A model generated the notes under the pieces. The model saw nothing but the letters and a program-made list of their open reading frames with translations, ran no database searches and was not told the DNA's origin. From an uncultured Bacteroidales bacterium (GTDB lineage Bacteria; Bacteroidota; Bacteroidia; Bacteroidales; Muribaculaceae): 44,452 nucleotides of DNA. The stretch is from positions 1 through 44,452 of the forward strand of contig CAMTKF010000019.1 in assembly GCA_947072905.1 (NCBI GenBank). Direction: 5' to 3'. Positions within the stretch are counted from its first letter, which is position 1. Each line of letters opens with the position of its first letter. The translations under genes and the position numbers were made by a program. This document shows positions 1-6,803 of the stretch, one piece after another.

Positions 1-2
1 AC

Positions 3-77
3 TGTTAAAATTGAATGACGAATGTTTAATCAATTTTTTAACACTTTTTTCTTGCAAGAGTCCTAGATTTCCGGGTA
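3..77 (+). repeat. 75-bp terminal inverted repeat, left copy
   Basis: This stretch is the exact reverse complement of the last 75 bases of the window. Its outer part is AT-rich and is itself an imperfect palindrome (TGTTAAAATTGA at 3-14 against TCAATTTTTTAACA near 31-44). Its inner end runs into the first hairpin arm (CCGGGTA, 71-77) of repeat element A. Since both ends of the window stop here, the sequence is probably a multi-copy genomic repeat at which the contig broke. It could be an IS end, an rRNA-operon leader or part of the palindromic element family; the sequence alone does not decide. Confidence 0.9.
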
Positions 78-298
78 AGCACACGCGTAGGTGTAGCCGA
101 AGCGTGGGCATGCCCGGTTACAGGCCATAAAGAATAAGGCATTCGCAGAAAGCCGATTATACAAGCCTCGCCTACATCAGCTTAGCGAATATAATCGGCT
201 TCCTTCGGATGCCATTACGTTATTGCATGCTTACCGGGCATGTCCTCCCTACGGTCGTACATACCCGGCTACTAACTTACAGGCTTCCTGCGGATGCC
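71..298 (+). repeat. Nested-palindrome repeat element, copy A (left outer arm missing)
   Basis: This is a dispersed intergenic element built from three hairpins: a left arm (CCGGGTA...GCATGCCCGG, 71-117), a central stem (GGCATTCGCAGAAAGCCG pairing with CGGCTTCCTTCGGATGCC), and a right arm (CCGGGCATG...CATACCCGG) followed by the outer stretch ending TTCCTGCGGATGCC. In the complete copy near 12.2 kb a further outer arm lies left of the first CCGGG; here the 75-bp terminal repeat takes its place. The element ends about 28 bases from the stop codon of the WaaP-like gene and could help terminate its transcript. It encodes no protein. It resembles a MITE or a REP/BIME-like repeat, which is inference. 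Confidence 0.8.
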
Positions 299-326
299 AT
301 ATTGCAGAACCTCAGAATTTTAAACT

Positions 327-1088
327 CTAAACCCTAAAAATCTTCTTAAACATCTCCTTATTTTCTTTGCGGGCTAAGAAATTAATTCGGGTATTTATCA
401 CCGTTCGTAAGACCTCTTCCTTGGGTTGGCCTGTATGTTCTGCGTATGCCATCGAAAGCAAAGTGAGGAATTTATCGTCATCGGTTATGGTGTCGAAATT
501 TTTCATGAGCTTCTTGCGGTCGGTGACGTCAAACTCCATGCGGTTGATGTCGATCAAAAAGAATTCAAAACGTCCCTTGGCAACGGGTCGGTAGAGCAGA
601 TTGCCCTGCGAGAAGTCCTTCATCCATATACCGGCATCGTGCAGCCGGGCTATAAGCAGACCCAGGCAGTCGGCCAGTTGGATGAGCGAACCAATGTCAT
701 GTCCTTCGAGCGAGCGCATGTCGCGGAAACCTTCGAGCTGCTGACATATATAATAACTGCGTCCGAATAGCGGGCCCTTGCTCAGCTCTATGTATGCCAA
801 AGGCTCGGGAGTATTGAAGCCTAAGTTGCGCAGGCGCAGGGCATGCTCGTATGAACGACGGGCCTTGCCGAATCGGAATGTGCCGTAGACTATGCGGTTG
901 ACGATGTTGGGCACACGGAATGCCTTGATGTTGATGTCGCGGTTCTCGCGGTTGAGTTTCACCACCTTGTTGCGACGTCCGTTGTAGATCATTGTAGAGT
1001 CGGCAGGCAGTCCGTTGGCGGCTACCTCGTGAGCCAGCGGCTCCACGTCGGGTGCCCATGGCGATACAAATATTTTAACAGAGGCCAT
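327..1088 (-). CDS. Lipopolysaccharide kinase, WaaP/InaA (Kdo kinase) family
   Basis: 253-residue soluble kinase-fold protein that probably phosphorylates a sugar of the LPS inner core at the cytoplasmic face of the inner membrane. The catalytic loop is visible as LHDAGIWMKDFSQGNLL (about 149-165), with D158 as the likely catalytic aspartate and N163 as metal ligand, followed by LIDINRM (178-184), the DFG-equivalent. An N-terminal Lys-rich patch (RRNKVVK) fits the nucleotide-binding lobe. The start is well supported: GGAGG lies about 6 bases upstream, which is unusual in this phylum, where Shine-Dalgarno sequences are rare. The start overlaps the 3' end of the preceding glycosyltransferase-like gene by 14 bases, suggesting translational coupling. 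It is the last gene of a minus-strand LPS cluster. The exact sugar acceptor cannot be read from sequence. Confidence 0.85.
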   Translation of the reverse strand: MASVKIFVSPWAPDVEPLAHEVAANGLPADSTMIYNGRRNKVVKLNRENRDINIKAFRVPNIVNRIVYGTFRFGKARRSYEHALRLRNLGFNTPEPLAYIELSKGPLFGRSYYICQQLEGFRDMRSLEGHDIGSLIQLADCLGLLIARLHDAGIWMKDFSQGNLLYRPVAKGRFEFFLIDINRMEFDVTDRKKLMKNFDTITDDDKFLTLLSMAYAEHTGQPKEEVLRTVINTRINFLARKENKEMFKKIFRV

Positions 1089-1527
1089 TGTACACCTCCT
1101 TTGCGTTGGTCATGTCGGTTGAAGATATTATACGGTCTATGCGGTCGGCTGTTCGACGACGGGCATCGCTGTAGTCGCGGTCGATTTCGTTCATTACAAT
1201 AGTTACTTTGCGCACAGTCTTGAGCAGCGAGCGCACGTCCAGGGCCATGAGCGCACTCTTGAAGCTGTGACAGTGAATCAATACATCGCCCTGCAGCGAG
1301 TCGATGTGGCGGGCAAGGCGCAGCGGTGCCATGAAGTTTAACAAGCCACCCATAGCCAGCTTTCCGGCAAGGAAACCCTCTTCGTGGAAATTGTCGCCTA
1401 CAGGGCGCAGACGCTTTACAAAAACTTCTACGTGGTGACCCATCTCGCGGTGGGCCTTGCACAATTCCATTGTCAGCCGGGCATCGTCGTCCCATTCAAT
1501 GTTAGGGCATAGATGTATTATGTTCAT
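1075..1527 (-). CDS. GT4-like glycosyltransferase, N-terminal (acceptor) domain only
   Basis: 150 residues that look like the N-terminal Rossmann half of a GT-B glycosyltransferase: it opens MNIIHLCPNIEWDDDARLTM, has a basic amphipathic middle, a LIHCHSFKSALMAL strand-helix, and ends in RIISSTDMTNAKEVYNGLC, where family members normally continue into the donor-binding C-terminal domain. That second domain is absent, and the kinase gene begins at once in another frame. The protein may be a domain-sized relic, a partner of another enzyme, or a lineage-typical short form. It overlaps the upstream GT2 gene by 4 bases (ATGA) and the downstream kinase by 14, so it is clearly part of the operon. Catalytic activity alone is doubtful. 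Confidence 0.65.
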   Translation of the reverse strand: MNIIHLCPNIEWDDDARLTMELCKAHREMGHHVEVFVKRLRPVGDNFHEEGFLAGKLAMGGLLNFMAPLRLARHIDSLQGDVLIHCHSFKSALMALDVRSLLKTVRKVTIVMNEIDRDYSDARRRTADRIDRIISSTDMTNAKEVYNGLC

Positions 1528-2300
1528 GACTTACTTAACTGCTTGTTTTCTTTAAGTAGATGTATAGCCATGCGGTAAGCCTCGAATGTTGTCTTTGCGC
1601 GCCTGCCGGCAATTGCAAAACCGTGTGCGCCGTCGAGCCATGCGTGGTGCAACAGCTGGGCCTTGATGTATTGCAGCGAGGCCATGAACAGCGGTGTTAC
1701 GGGCGATATGCTGCGGCATGAGTTGGCAAGCATCTTGGCTTCGAGGGCGGCTATGCGGTTTTCTTTCTTTATGAATTCCTCTATCGAGGCGCAGCGGTAG
1801 TGGTGTATGCTGCCGGGCAGTGGTTGCGGCTCCACTCCGCCGGGTATGTCGACCGAGTCGCTCACCGAGCGCATGTTCCAGTTGGCATACCGCTTGTTGA
1901 ACAGTCTCACACGGCGGGTCTGCTCAAAGCCCGAGTGATTGATGGGTTGGCCGCAGAAGTAGTTGCGCACGGTGATTGAGTATACACGGTGCTCGAAACC
2001 TTGCTCCTTTAGTTTGATAATCTGTTGGCGCAGGGTGTCGTCGATTACTTCGTCGGCATCTATCGAGAGTACGTATGAGTGGGTGGTAAGGCCGGTGGCA
2101 TACTGGCGCTGCGAGCCGAATCCCTGGAATTCGCGGCTTGTGACTTTGCAGCCATAACGCTTGCATATTTCAGTAGTGCGGTCGGTGCTGTAAGAATCGA
2201 CCACAATAATTTCGTCGGCAACGCCTTTGAGCGCGTTCAGGCATCGCTCAAGGTTGCGCTCCTCGTTGCGAGTGATGATCGTTGCGGAAAGGTATTCCAT
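1524..2300 (-). CDS. GT2 family glycosyltransferase, WaaE/KdtX-like (LPS core)
   Basis: 258-residue GT-A fold transferase, likely adding a hexose to the LPS inner core in the cytoplasm. It starts with the family signature SATIITRNEERNLERCL, has the nucleotide-sugar strand EIIVVDSYSTDRT (D35) and the DxD metal motif as SIDADEVID (DAD at 81-83). The C-terminal region with an amphipathic helix and HHYRCASIEEFIKKENR matches the LPS-core beta-glycosyltransferase subgroup. It is first in a three-gene unit with the GT-B fragment and the WaaP-like kinase. A -7 box lies just upstream at 2324-2331. The sugar and linkage are inferred only from the subfamily. Confidence 0.85.
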   Translation of the reverse strand: MEYLSATIITRNEERNLERCLNALKGVADEIIVVDSYSTDRTTEICKRYGCKVTSREFQGFGSQRQYATGLTTHSYVLSIDADEVIDDTLRQQIIKLKEQGFEHRVYSITVRNYFCGQPINHSGFEQTRRVRLFNKRYANWNMRSVSDSVDIPGGVEPQPLPGSIHHYRCASIEEFIKKENRIAALEAKMLANSCRSISPVTPLFMASLQYIKAQLLHHAWLDGAHGFAIAGRRAKTTFEAYRMAIHLLKENKQLSKS

Positions 2301-2323
2301 GGCTCATATTCGGTTAGACGCGA

Positions 2324-2331
2324 CAAAGTTA
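2324..2331 (-). promoter_or_regulatory. Bacteroidota -7 promoter box (TAACTTTG) for the GT2 gene
   Basis: On the minus strand TAACTTTG matches the TAnnTTTG element recognised by the primary sigma factor of this phylum. It ends 23 bases before the start codon. The -33 element is weak. Confidence 0.6.
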
Positions 2332-2371
2332 CGTACAATTTCGCAATCTTAAAAATTCTGAGCATAAAAAT

Positions 2372-2399
2372 TAGTGCCACGGCTGCTTCCGTGGCACTA
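2372..2399 (-). terminator. Intrinsic terminator after the GT2/GT7C-like gene
   Basis: An 11-bp perfect stem (TAGTGCCACGG / CCGTGGCACTA) with a six-base loop lies just beyond the stop codon at 2408. On the minus strand it is followed by a T-rich tail (ATTTTTATG). Confidence 0.75.
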
Positions 2400-2407
2400 T
2401 AAGTGTT

Positions 2408-3241
2408 TTATTCGAGGTTGCGTGCATCGACTATGCCGTGGGGCGCAAACTTGATACCTCTCAACAGAGTGAATTCTTTTATGGCTCTGTTTCGGTTCAA
2501 GAGTTGTCGCGTATTTTTTGTATGGTAAAGGTGATAAGCGATTCCTCCGAATTTAATAAATCTTTTCTTTATGCCATTGTTTGTCAGGCGTATGGCCAGT
2601 TCGCAGTCTTCGCATCCCCAGCCTTCGAAATCTTCGTTATAACCGTTTGTCTTTATCAAATCCTCGCGCCAGAAAGCCATGTTGCAGCCGCGCACGTAGC
2701 TTAAGTTCTTGGATTTGTAATTTGTCATAAAAGGCATGAGTACGGGCATACGCAAGCCGTTTAATCTGTGGCGCAGTCCTTTTGCGAATAAGGATATGTG
2801 GATGTTGCCGGTGTCGAATACGTGCTGTGTGTAGTCCTCGGTGAGCACCACACGGCTGCCGGTGACGTATGAGCCGCAGCGGGCAAAGCGTATATGGTCG
2901 GCAACGAAGTTGGGGTGGACAACTATATCGCCGTCTATTTGTATAATGTAGTCGCCATGGGCTTGGTGTATGGCTTTGTTGCGGATAGCGCCTACACGGA
3001 ATCCGCGGTCGGGATGCCATACGTGGCGCACCGGTATGGGCGACTCGCGCTTGAGTTGCTCGATGAGCTTGCGGGTTTCTTCGCCTGAGCCGTCATCAGC
3101 TATCAGTATCTCGTCGGGCAGCACGCTCTGGTTGAAAATACTGCGCACCGACAGATTGAGATATTTGGGAGAGTTGTAGGTAGATATTAGCAGAGATACG
3201 GAGATACGCTTGTCAGACTTCTTTTTTCTATGTATAGCCAT
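2408..3241 (-). CDS. GT2 glycosyltransferase with galactosyltransferase-like C-terminal domain
   Basis: 277-residue transferase of the chondroitin-polymerase/GT7-C type. The N-terminal GT-A half carries SLLISTYNSPKYLNLSV, ILIADDGSGEET and the metal motif DGD (103-105, QIDGDIVVHP). The C-terminal Glyco_transf_7C part is clear: RGCNMAFWREDL then NEDFEGWGCEDCELAIRL (about 184-219) with the WGCED acceptor/catalytic motif. It is predicted to act in the cytoplasm on a surface glycan. It has its own promoter (3352-3359) and terminator, so it forms a separate transcript from the kinase operon behind it. Donor and acceptor sugars cannot be assigned from sequence. Confidence 0.85.
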   Translation of the reverse strand: MAIHRKKKSDKRISVSLLISTYNSPKYLNLSVRSIFNQSVLPDEILIADDGSGEETRKLIEQLKRESPIPVRHVWHPDRGFRVGAIRNKAIHQAHGDYIIQIDGDIVVHPNFVADHIRFARCGSYVTGSRVVLTEDYTQHVFDTGNIHISLFAKGLRHRLNGLRMPVLMPFMTNYKSKNLSYVRGCNMAFWREDLIKTNGYNEDFEGWGCEDCELAIRLTNNGIKKRFIKFGGIAYHLYHTKNTRQLLNRNRAIKEFTLLRGIKFAPHGIVDARNLE

Positions 3242-3649
3242 GATTATACCTATGAAATTTTATTATTCTACTATTACAACGCTTTCTGCTCAGAAGTCGT
3301 TGTAAGAATAATGTTAAGTTGATGTTATATTAGATAGTTTTTTTCGGACTGCAAAGTTATGGATATTTTTCATGACCTGTTATATGCTTGTAGTTAATGA
3401 TTGTGAATTTTAACAATTGCCGGTGGGGTAGGGGAGGACCCGGTATTTAGAGCGTCTAAATCCTGCCGATTTTCTCGGGAATCTGTGCGAATGTTCATAA
3501 ATTTTGAATTCTCAAAGGCCAAAAATTTGCTTAAAGTGTTGTATTATAATTTGTAAGGCTTGTTTTTGGCTTTATCGAAAATTTTTAAAATAGAAAATCA
3601 TGCGAAATTATGGCTAATATATTGGAATAAATGGCTGCAAATCATAAAT
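3242..3649. other. 408-bp AT-rich gap between divergent genes
   Basis: This gap separates the minus-strand glycosyltransferase from plus-strand ybeY. It holds the glycosyltransferase promoter near 3352, a G-rich run (GGTGGGGTAGGGGAGG, 3422-3437), a perfect 7-bp hairpin (ATTTAGA-GCG-TCTAAAT, 3445-3461) and then AT-rich sequence up to the ybeY promoter. I find no supported coding region. Confidence 0.6.
3352..3359 (-). promoter_or_regulatory. -7 promoter box (TAACTTTG) for the GT2/GT7C-like gene
   Basis: TAACTTTG on the minus strand about 110 bases upstream of the start codon, implying a 5' leader of roughly 100 nt. No good -33 element is visible. Confidence 0.55.
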
Positions 3650-3680
3650 TTTGAAAATTTCCGGAATTTTATTAACTTTG
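3650..3680 (+). promoter_or_regulatory. Consensus promoter TTTG-N19-TAACTTTG for ybeY-mnmG
   Basis: The -33 TTTG is at 3650-3653 and the -7 TAACTTTG at 3673-3680, separated by exactly 19 bases, a textbook arrangement for this phylum. The ybeY ATG begins only 7 bases after the final G of the -7 box, which places the expected transcription start at or very near the start codon. Confidence 0.8.
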
Positions 3681-3686
3681 CATGTT

Positions 3687-4115
3687 ATGACTAATTCGTT
3701 TCAATGGTTGAATGACGGGGTGGAGATGCCCCGGCTCGATTTCGCAAAAATCGAGAAGTGGATTATTGAAGTCGCCCGCCGCCTTGGCAAGATTGTGGGC
3801 GAGCTCACTTATATATTCTGTAACGACGAAAAGATTATAGAGGTGAACCGTCAGTTTCTCAATCATGACTATTTCACCGACATAATCACCTTCGACACCA
3901 CCCGTGGCAAGATGATAGGCGGCGATATGTTTATATCGCTCGATACCATTGCCACTAACGCGCCCATGGTTGAGGAATCGTATGACAGGGAACTTTGCCG
4001 CGTAATCGTACACGGTGTGCTCCACCTGTGCGGAATAAACGATAAAGGCCCGGGCGAACGCGAAATCATGGAAGCGCACGAGAATGAAGCATTGTCAATA
4101 TTAGTTAACACCTGA
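3687..4115 (+). CDS. ybeY: Endoribonuclease YbeY (rRNA maturation factor)
   Basis: 142-residue single-strand endoribonuclease used in 16S rRNA 3'-end maturation and ribosome quality control. The metal motif is HGVLHLCGIND (H109, H113, then D119 where the third canonical His of HGxLHLxGYDH would sit). To my knowledge this His-to-Asp change is usual in Bacteroidota. Upstream FTDIITFDTTRGKMIGGDMFIS matches the family core. The reading frame is open back to 3651, but that stretch contains the -33 and -7 promoter boxes, so the ATG at 3687 is chosen. Four bases separate its stop from mnmG, so the two are co-transcribed. Confidence 0.9.
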   Translation: MTNSFQWLNDGVEMPRLDFAKIEKWIIEVARRLGKIVGELTYIFCNDEKIIEVNRQFLNHDYFTDIITFDTTRGKMIGGDMFISLDTIATNAPMVEESYDRELCRVIVHGVLHLCGINDKGPGEREIMEAHENEALSILVNT

Positions 4116-4119
4116 CCCG

Positions 4120-5997
4120 ATGAAATTTGATTACGATGTAATTGTAGTAGGAGCCGGACATGCCGGATGCGAGGCCGCTCACGCTGCCGCCCGGCTGGGT
4201 GTGGCCACACTGCTTATAACGCTCGATATGCACAACATCGCCCAGATGAGCTGCAACCCCGCTATAGGCGGTATTGCCAAGGGGCAGATTGTTAGAGAAA
4301 TCGACGCTCTGGGCGGCATGATGGGTATTGTGGCCGACCGCACGGCCATTCAGTTCCGCATGCTCAACCGCTCGAAAGGTCCGGCCATGTGGAGCCCGCG
4401 CTCTCAAAGCGACCGCACCAAGTATTCGATGATGTGGCGCGAGATTCTCGAAACCACTCCGAATCTGAATATATGGCAGGGAAATGCCAACGAGCTTATT
4501 GTTGAAGACGGCAAGGTTGTGGGAGTACGCACAATGGAGGGCGCGGAATTCCATGCACGCACTGTGGTACTCACCAACGGTACATTCCTCAACGGCCTTA
4601 TGCACATCGGTCGCACAATGGTAGAGGGTGGGAGAGTGGCAGAGCCGGCAGTTCATGGCCTTACCGAACAGCTCAAGAGCCTTGGATTCCGTGCCGACCG
4701 TATGAAAACCGGCACACCGGTACGCATTGACGGCCGCTCAGTGAAGTGGAATCTGACAACTCCGCAGGCCGGCGACGATGATAATCATAAATTCTCGTTC
4801 CAGCCCGATGTGAAACGCGAGCTCAAACAACGCGAGTGTTTCATAACATATACAAGCGAGGCCACGCACGAGATACTGCGTGCGGGATTGCCTGATTCGC
4901 CCCTTTACAACGGCCAGATACAAAGCATAGGCCCGCGATATTGTCCGTCAATCGAAACAAAGATTGTAACCTTTGCCGATAAAACCGAGCATCAGCTGTT
5001 CCTCGAGCCCGAGGGCGAGACCACCGTGGAGTTTTATCTTAACGGCTTCTCGTCGTCGCTGCCCATGAACATTCAGATAGAGGCGCTGCACACCATACCG
5101 GCACTGGCTGACGTGCAGATTTACCGTCCCGGCTATGCCATAGAATACGACTTCTTCGACCCTACACAGCTAAAACATACACTGGAGACCCGGCTCATCA
5201 GCGGCCTGTACTTCGCAGGACAGATCAACGGCACAACCGGATATGAAGAAGCCGCCGGACAGGGTCTGGTGGCCGGCGTAAACGCCGCACTCAGAGTGAA
5301 GGGTGGGGAAGAGTTTACCCTGGGCCGCGATGAGGCATACATAGGTGTACTGATTGACGACCTTGTGACCAAGGGCGTCGATGAGCCTTACCGCATGTTC
5401 ACCTCGCGTGCCGAATTCCGAATACTGCTGCGACAGGACGATGCCGACATGCGTCTTACTCCCCGAGGATACGATATAGGACTTGCGACAGAAGAACGCT
5501 ATGACCTGATGGTTGTGAAACGCCACTGGCGCGACCGCTTCATAGACTTCGCTCGACAGCTCACTGTTCGCCCCGCTGAGCTTAACGAGCTTCTTGAATC
5601 AGTAGGCTCGTCACCGCTGAGCCAGGGTGTGAAACTCATCGACCTCATAGCACGTCCACAGCTCAACATAGCGTTGATAGCCGGAGCGCTGCCCGCCGTT
5701 GCAGAATTCATCATGGAGATTCCCGACGGGCGACGCGAGGAAATACTCGAAGCAGCCGAGATACTGATAAAGTACAGCGGCTACATCGAACGCGAGAAAG
5801 CCAACGCTGCCAAGCTGCACCGCCTTGAAGATGTCAAGATACCCGCCACGCTCGACTTCGAGTCGATCAAGGCCATATCCACCGAGGGAAGGCAGAAGCT
5901 CATGCGCCACCGTCCGGCTACCATAGGCCAGGCGTCGCGCATCCCCGGCATCTCGCCCAGCGATGTGAATATCCTGTTGCTGATGATGAACAGATGA
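4120..5997 (+). CDS. mnmG: tRNA uridine-5-carboxymethylaminomethyl modification enzyme MnmG (GidA)
   Basis: 625-residue FAD enzyme that with MnmE installs the cmnm5 group on U34 of certain tRNAs, using methylene-tetrahydrofolate and NADH. The N-terminal dinucleotide-binding motif VVGAGHAGCEAA (G11-G16) is intact, followed by MSCNPAIGGIAKGQIVREIDALGG, the GTFLNGLMHIG region and the FAD-site stretch FAGQINGTTGYEEAAGQG. The helical C-terminal domain ends PGISPSDVNILLLMM, as expected. Length is typical. The stop codon is followed at once by a parS site; a gidA gene beside parS is often origin-proximal in bacteria. Confidence 0.97.
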   Translation: MKFDYDVIVVGAGHAGCEAAHAAARLGVATLLITLDMHNIAQMSCNPAIGGIAKGQIVREIDALGGMMGIVADRTAIQFRMLNRSKGPAMWSPRSQSDRTKYSMMWREILETTPNLNIWQGNANELIVEDGKVVGVRTMEGAEFHARTVVLTNGTFLNGLMHIGRTMVEGGRVAEPAVHGLTEQLKSLGFRADRMKTGTPVRIDGRSVKWNLTTPQAGDDDNHKFSFQPDVKRELKQRECFITYTSEATHEILRAGLPDSPLYNGQIQSIGPRYCPSIETKIVTFADKTEHQLFLEPEGETTVEFYLNGFSSSLPMNIQIEALHTIPALADVQIYRPGYAIEYDFFDPTQLKHTLETRLISGLYFAGQINGTTGYEEAAGQGLVAGVNAALRVKGGEEFTLGRDEAYIGVLIDDLVTKGVDEPYRMFTSRAEFRILLRQDDADMRLTPRGYDIGLATEERYDLMVVKRHWRDRFIDFARQLTVRPAELNELLESVGSSPLSQGVKLIDLIARPQLNIALIAGALPAVAEFIMEIPDGRREEILEAAEILIKYSGYIEREKANAAKLHRLEDVKIPATLDFESIKAISTEGRQKLMRHRPATIGQASRIPGISPSDVNILLLMMNR

Positions 5998-5998
5998 T

Positions 5999-6014
5999 TG
6001 TTCCACGTGAAACA
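5999..6014 (+). promoter_or_regulatory. parS centromere-like site (ParB binding)
   Basis: TGTTCCACGTGAAACA matches the widely conserved parS consensus TGTTNCACGTGAAACA at every fixed position. It lies one base beyond the mnmG stop codon, in the mnmG-apt gap. ParB-CTP clamps load at such sites and recruit ParA and condensin for chromosome segregation. It implies that this region lies near the replication origin. No parA or parB gene is in the window. Confidence 0.85.
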
Positions 6015-6063
6015 ATTTGAAGCTAAACAATTGAAATCATTCAAATTATATAACCTGATAAAA

Positions 6064-6582
6064 ATGGAATACATTAAGTCAAAAATCCGTGAGGTGCCTG
6101 ATTATCCTTCAAAGGGTATTCTTTTCTACGACCTCACAACTGCGTTCAAGGATCCCCGCGCCCTGCACATCATAGGTTGGGACCTCTCGCAGCTGTACCG
6201 CGACAAGGGTGTCACCAAAGTTGTAGGCATCGAATCGCGCGGCTTCATCGGTGGCTCTATTCTGGCCTTTGAACTTGGTGCCGGTTTCGTTCCCGCACGC
6301 AAGCCCGGCAAGCTCCCCGCCGACACCGTGAGCGCATCGTATCAGAAAGAATACGGTGTAGACACCATCGAGATGCACCGCGACGCCATCGGTCCCGATG
6401 ATATCGTTGTGCTCCACGACGACGTACTCGCCACAGGCGGTACAATGGCTGCCGCATACAAGCTCGTGAAGAGCATGAATCCCAAAAAGATTTATGTTAA
6501 CTTCATCATCGAGCTTACCGCTCTCAACGGCCGCGCCAACCTCCCCGAAGAGGCCGACGTGACTTCGCTCATCAAATATTAA
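6064..6582 (+). CDS. apt: Adenine phosphoribosyltransferase
   Basis: 172-residue purine-salvage enzyme converting adenine and PRPP to AMP in the cytoplasm. The PRPP-binding loop VVLHDDVLATGGT (about 115-127) and the substrate region GIESRGFIGG...GFVPARKPGKLP are intact. The frame is open upstream from a TTG at 5998, but that extension translates the parS site and AT-rich DNA, so the ATG at 6064 (MEYIKSKIREVPDYPSKGI) is chosen; it matches the usual APRT N terminus. It may be transcribed from the ybeY promoter through mnmG. Confidence 0.95.
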   Translation: MEYIKSKIREVPDYPSKGILFYDLTTAFKDPRALHIIGWDLSQLYRDKGVTKVVGIESRGFIGGSILAFELGAGFVPARKPGKLPADTVSASYQKEYGVDTIEMHRDAIGPDDIVVLHDDVLATGGTMAAAYKLVKSMNPKKIYVNFIIELTALNGRANLPEEADVTSLIKY

Positions 6583-6601
6583 TACAAAATATTAATACAA
6601 A
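6576..6601 (+). repeat. 13-bp tandem duplication at the apt stop codon
   Basis: ATATTAATACAAA occurs twice head to tail (6576-6588, 6589-6601). The first copy includes the apt stop codon. It is probably a slippage duplication. Confidence 0.8.
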
Positions 6602-6632
6602 AGGGCGCAGGGAATAAACACCGTGCGCCCTT
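6601..6632 (+). terminator. Hairpin terminator after apt
   Basis: A 9-bp stem AAGGGCGCA / TGCGCCCTT directly after the duplicated AT repeat. The T-tract behind it is poor, so termination may be partial. Confidence 0.6.
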
Positions 6633-6637
6633 GCTGT

Positions 6638-6788
6638 AGAGTTTGTTTAATAATAAATGTAAACTAATGGCCGTGCGGCTCGGTAATCTAAATATAATCA
6701 CGCTTAGTCTTGTTTTATATTTCATTACTGCAAAAGCTATAATGTGAAAGTTACGTTTGCATCTCATATTTATTATTAAACAAACTCT
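6638..6788. repeat. MITE-like inverted repeat between apt and uvrC
   Basis: Two perfect 21-bp inverted arms (6638-6658 and 6768-6788; the left arm begins AGAGTTTGTTTAATAATAA) bound 151 bp of non-coding DNA. The interior includes a TACGTTTG box at 6752-6759 that could drive uvrC. The arms and size suggest a small non-autonomous transposable element, but no obvious target-site duplication is seen. Confidence 0.6.
6752..6759 (+). promoter_or_regulatory. Possible -7 box (TACGTTTG) for uvrC-dtd
   Basis: TACGTTTG fits TAnnTTTG and lies about 45 bases upstream of the uvrC ATG, inside the inverted-repeat element. There is no convincing -33 TTTG, so the call is tentative. Confidence 0.4.
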
Positions 6789-6803
6789 TACTCTCCAACG
6801 CTT

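Noticed and set aside
3651-3686. N-terminal extension of YbeY
   Set aside because: It would translate the -33 and -7 promoter boxes; the ATG at 3687 fits the family.
5998-6063. N-terminal extension of Apt from TTG
   Set aside because: It translates the parS site and AT-rich DNA; homologues start at MEYIKSKI-like sequence.
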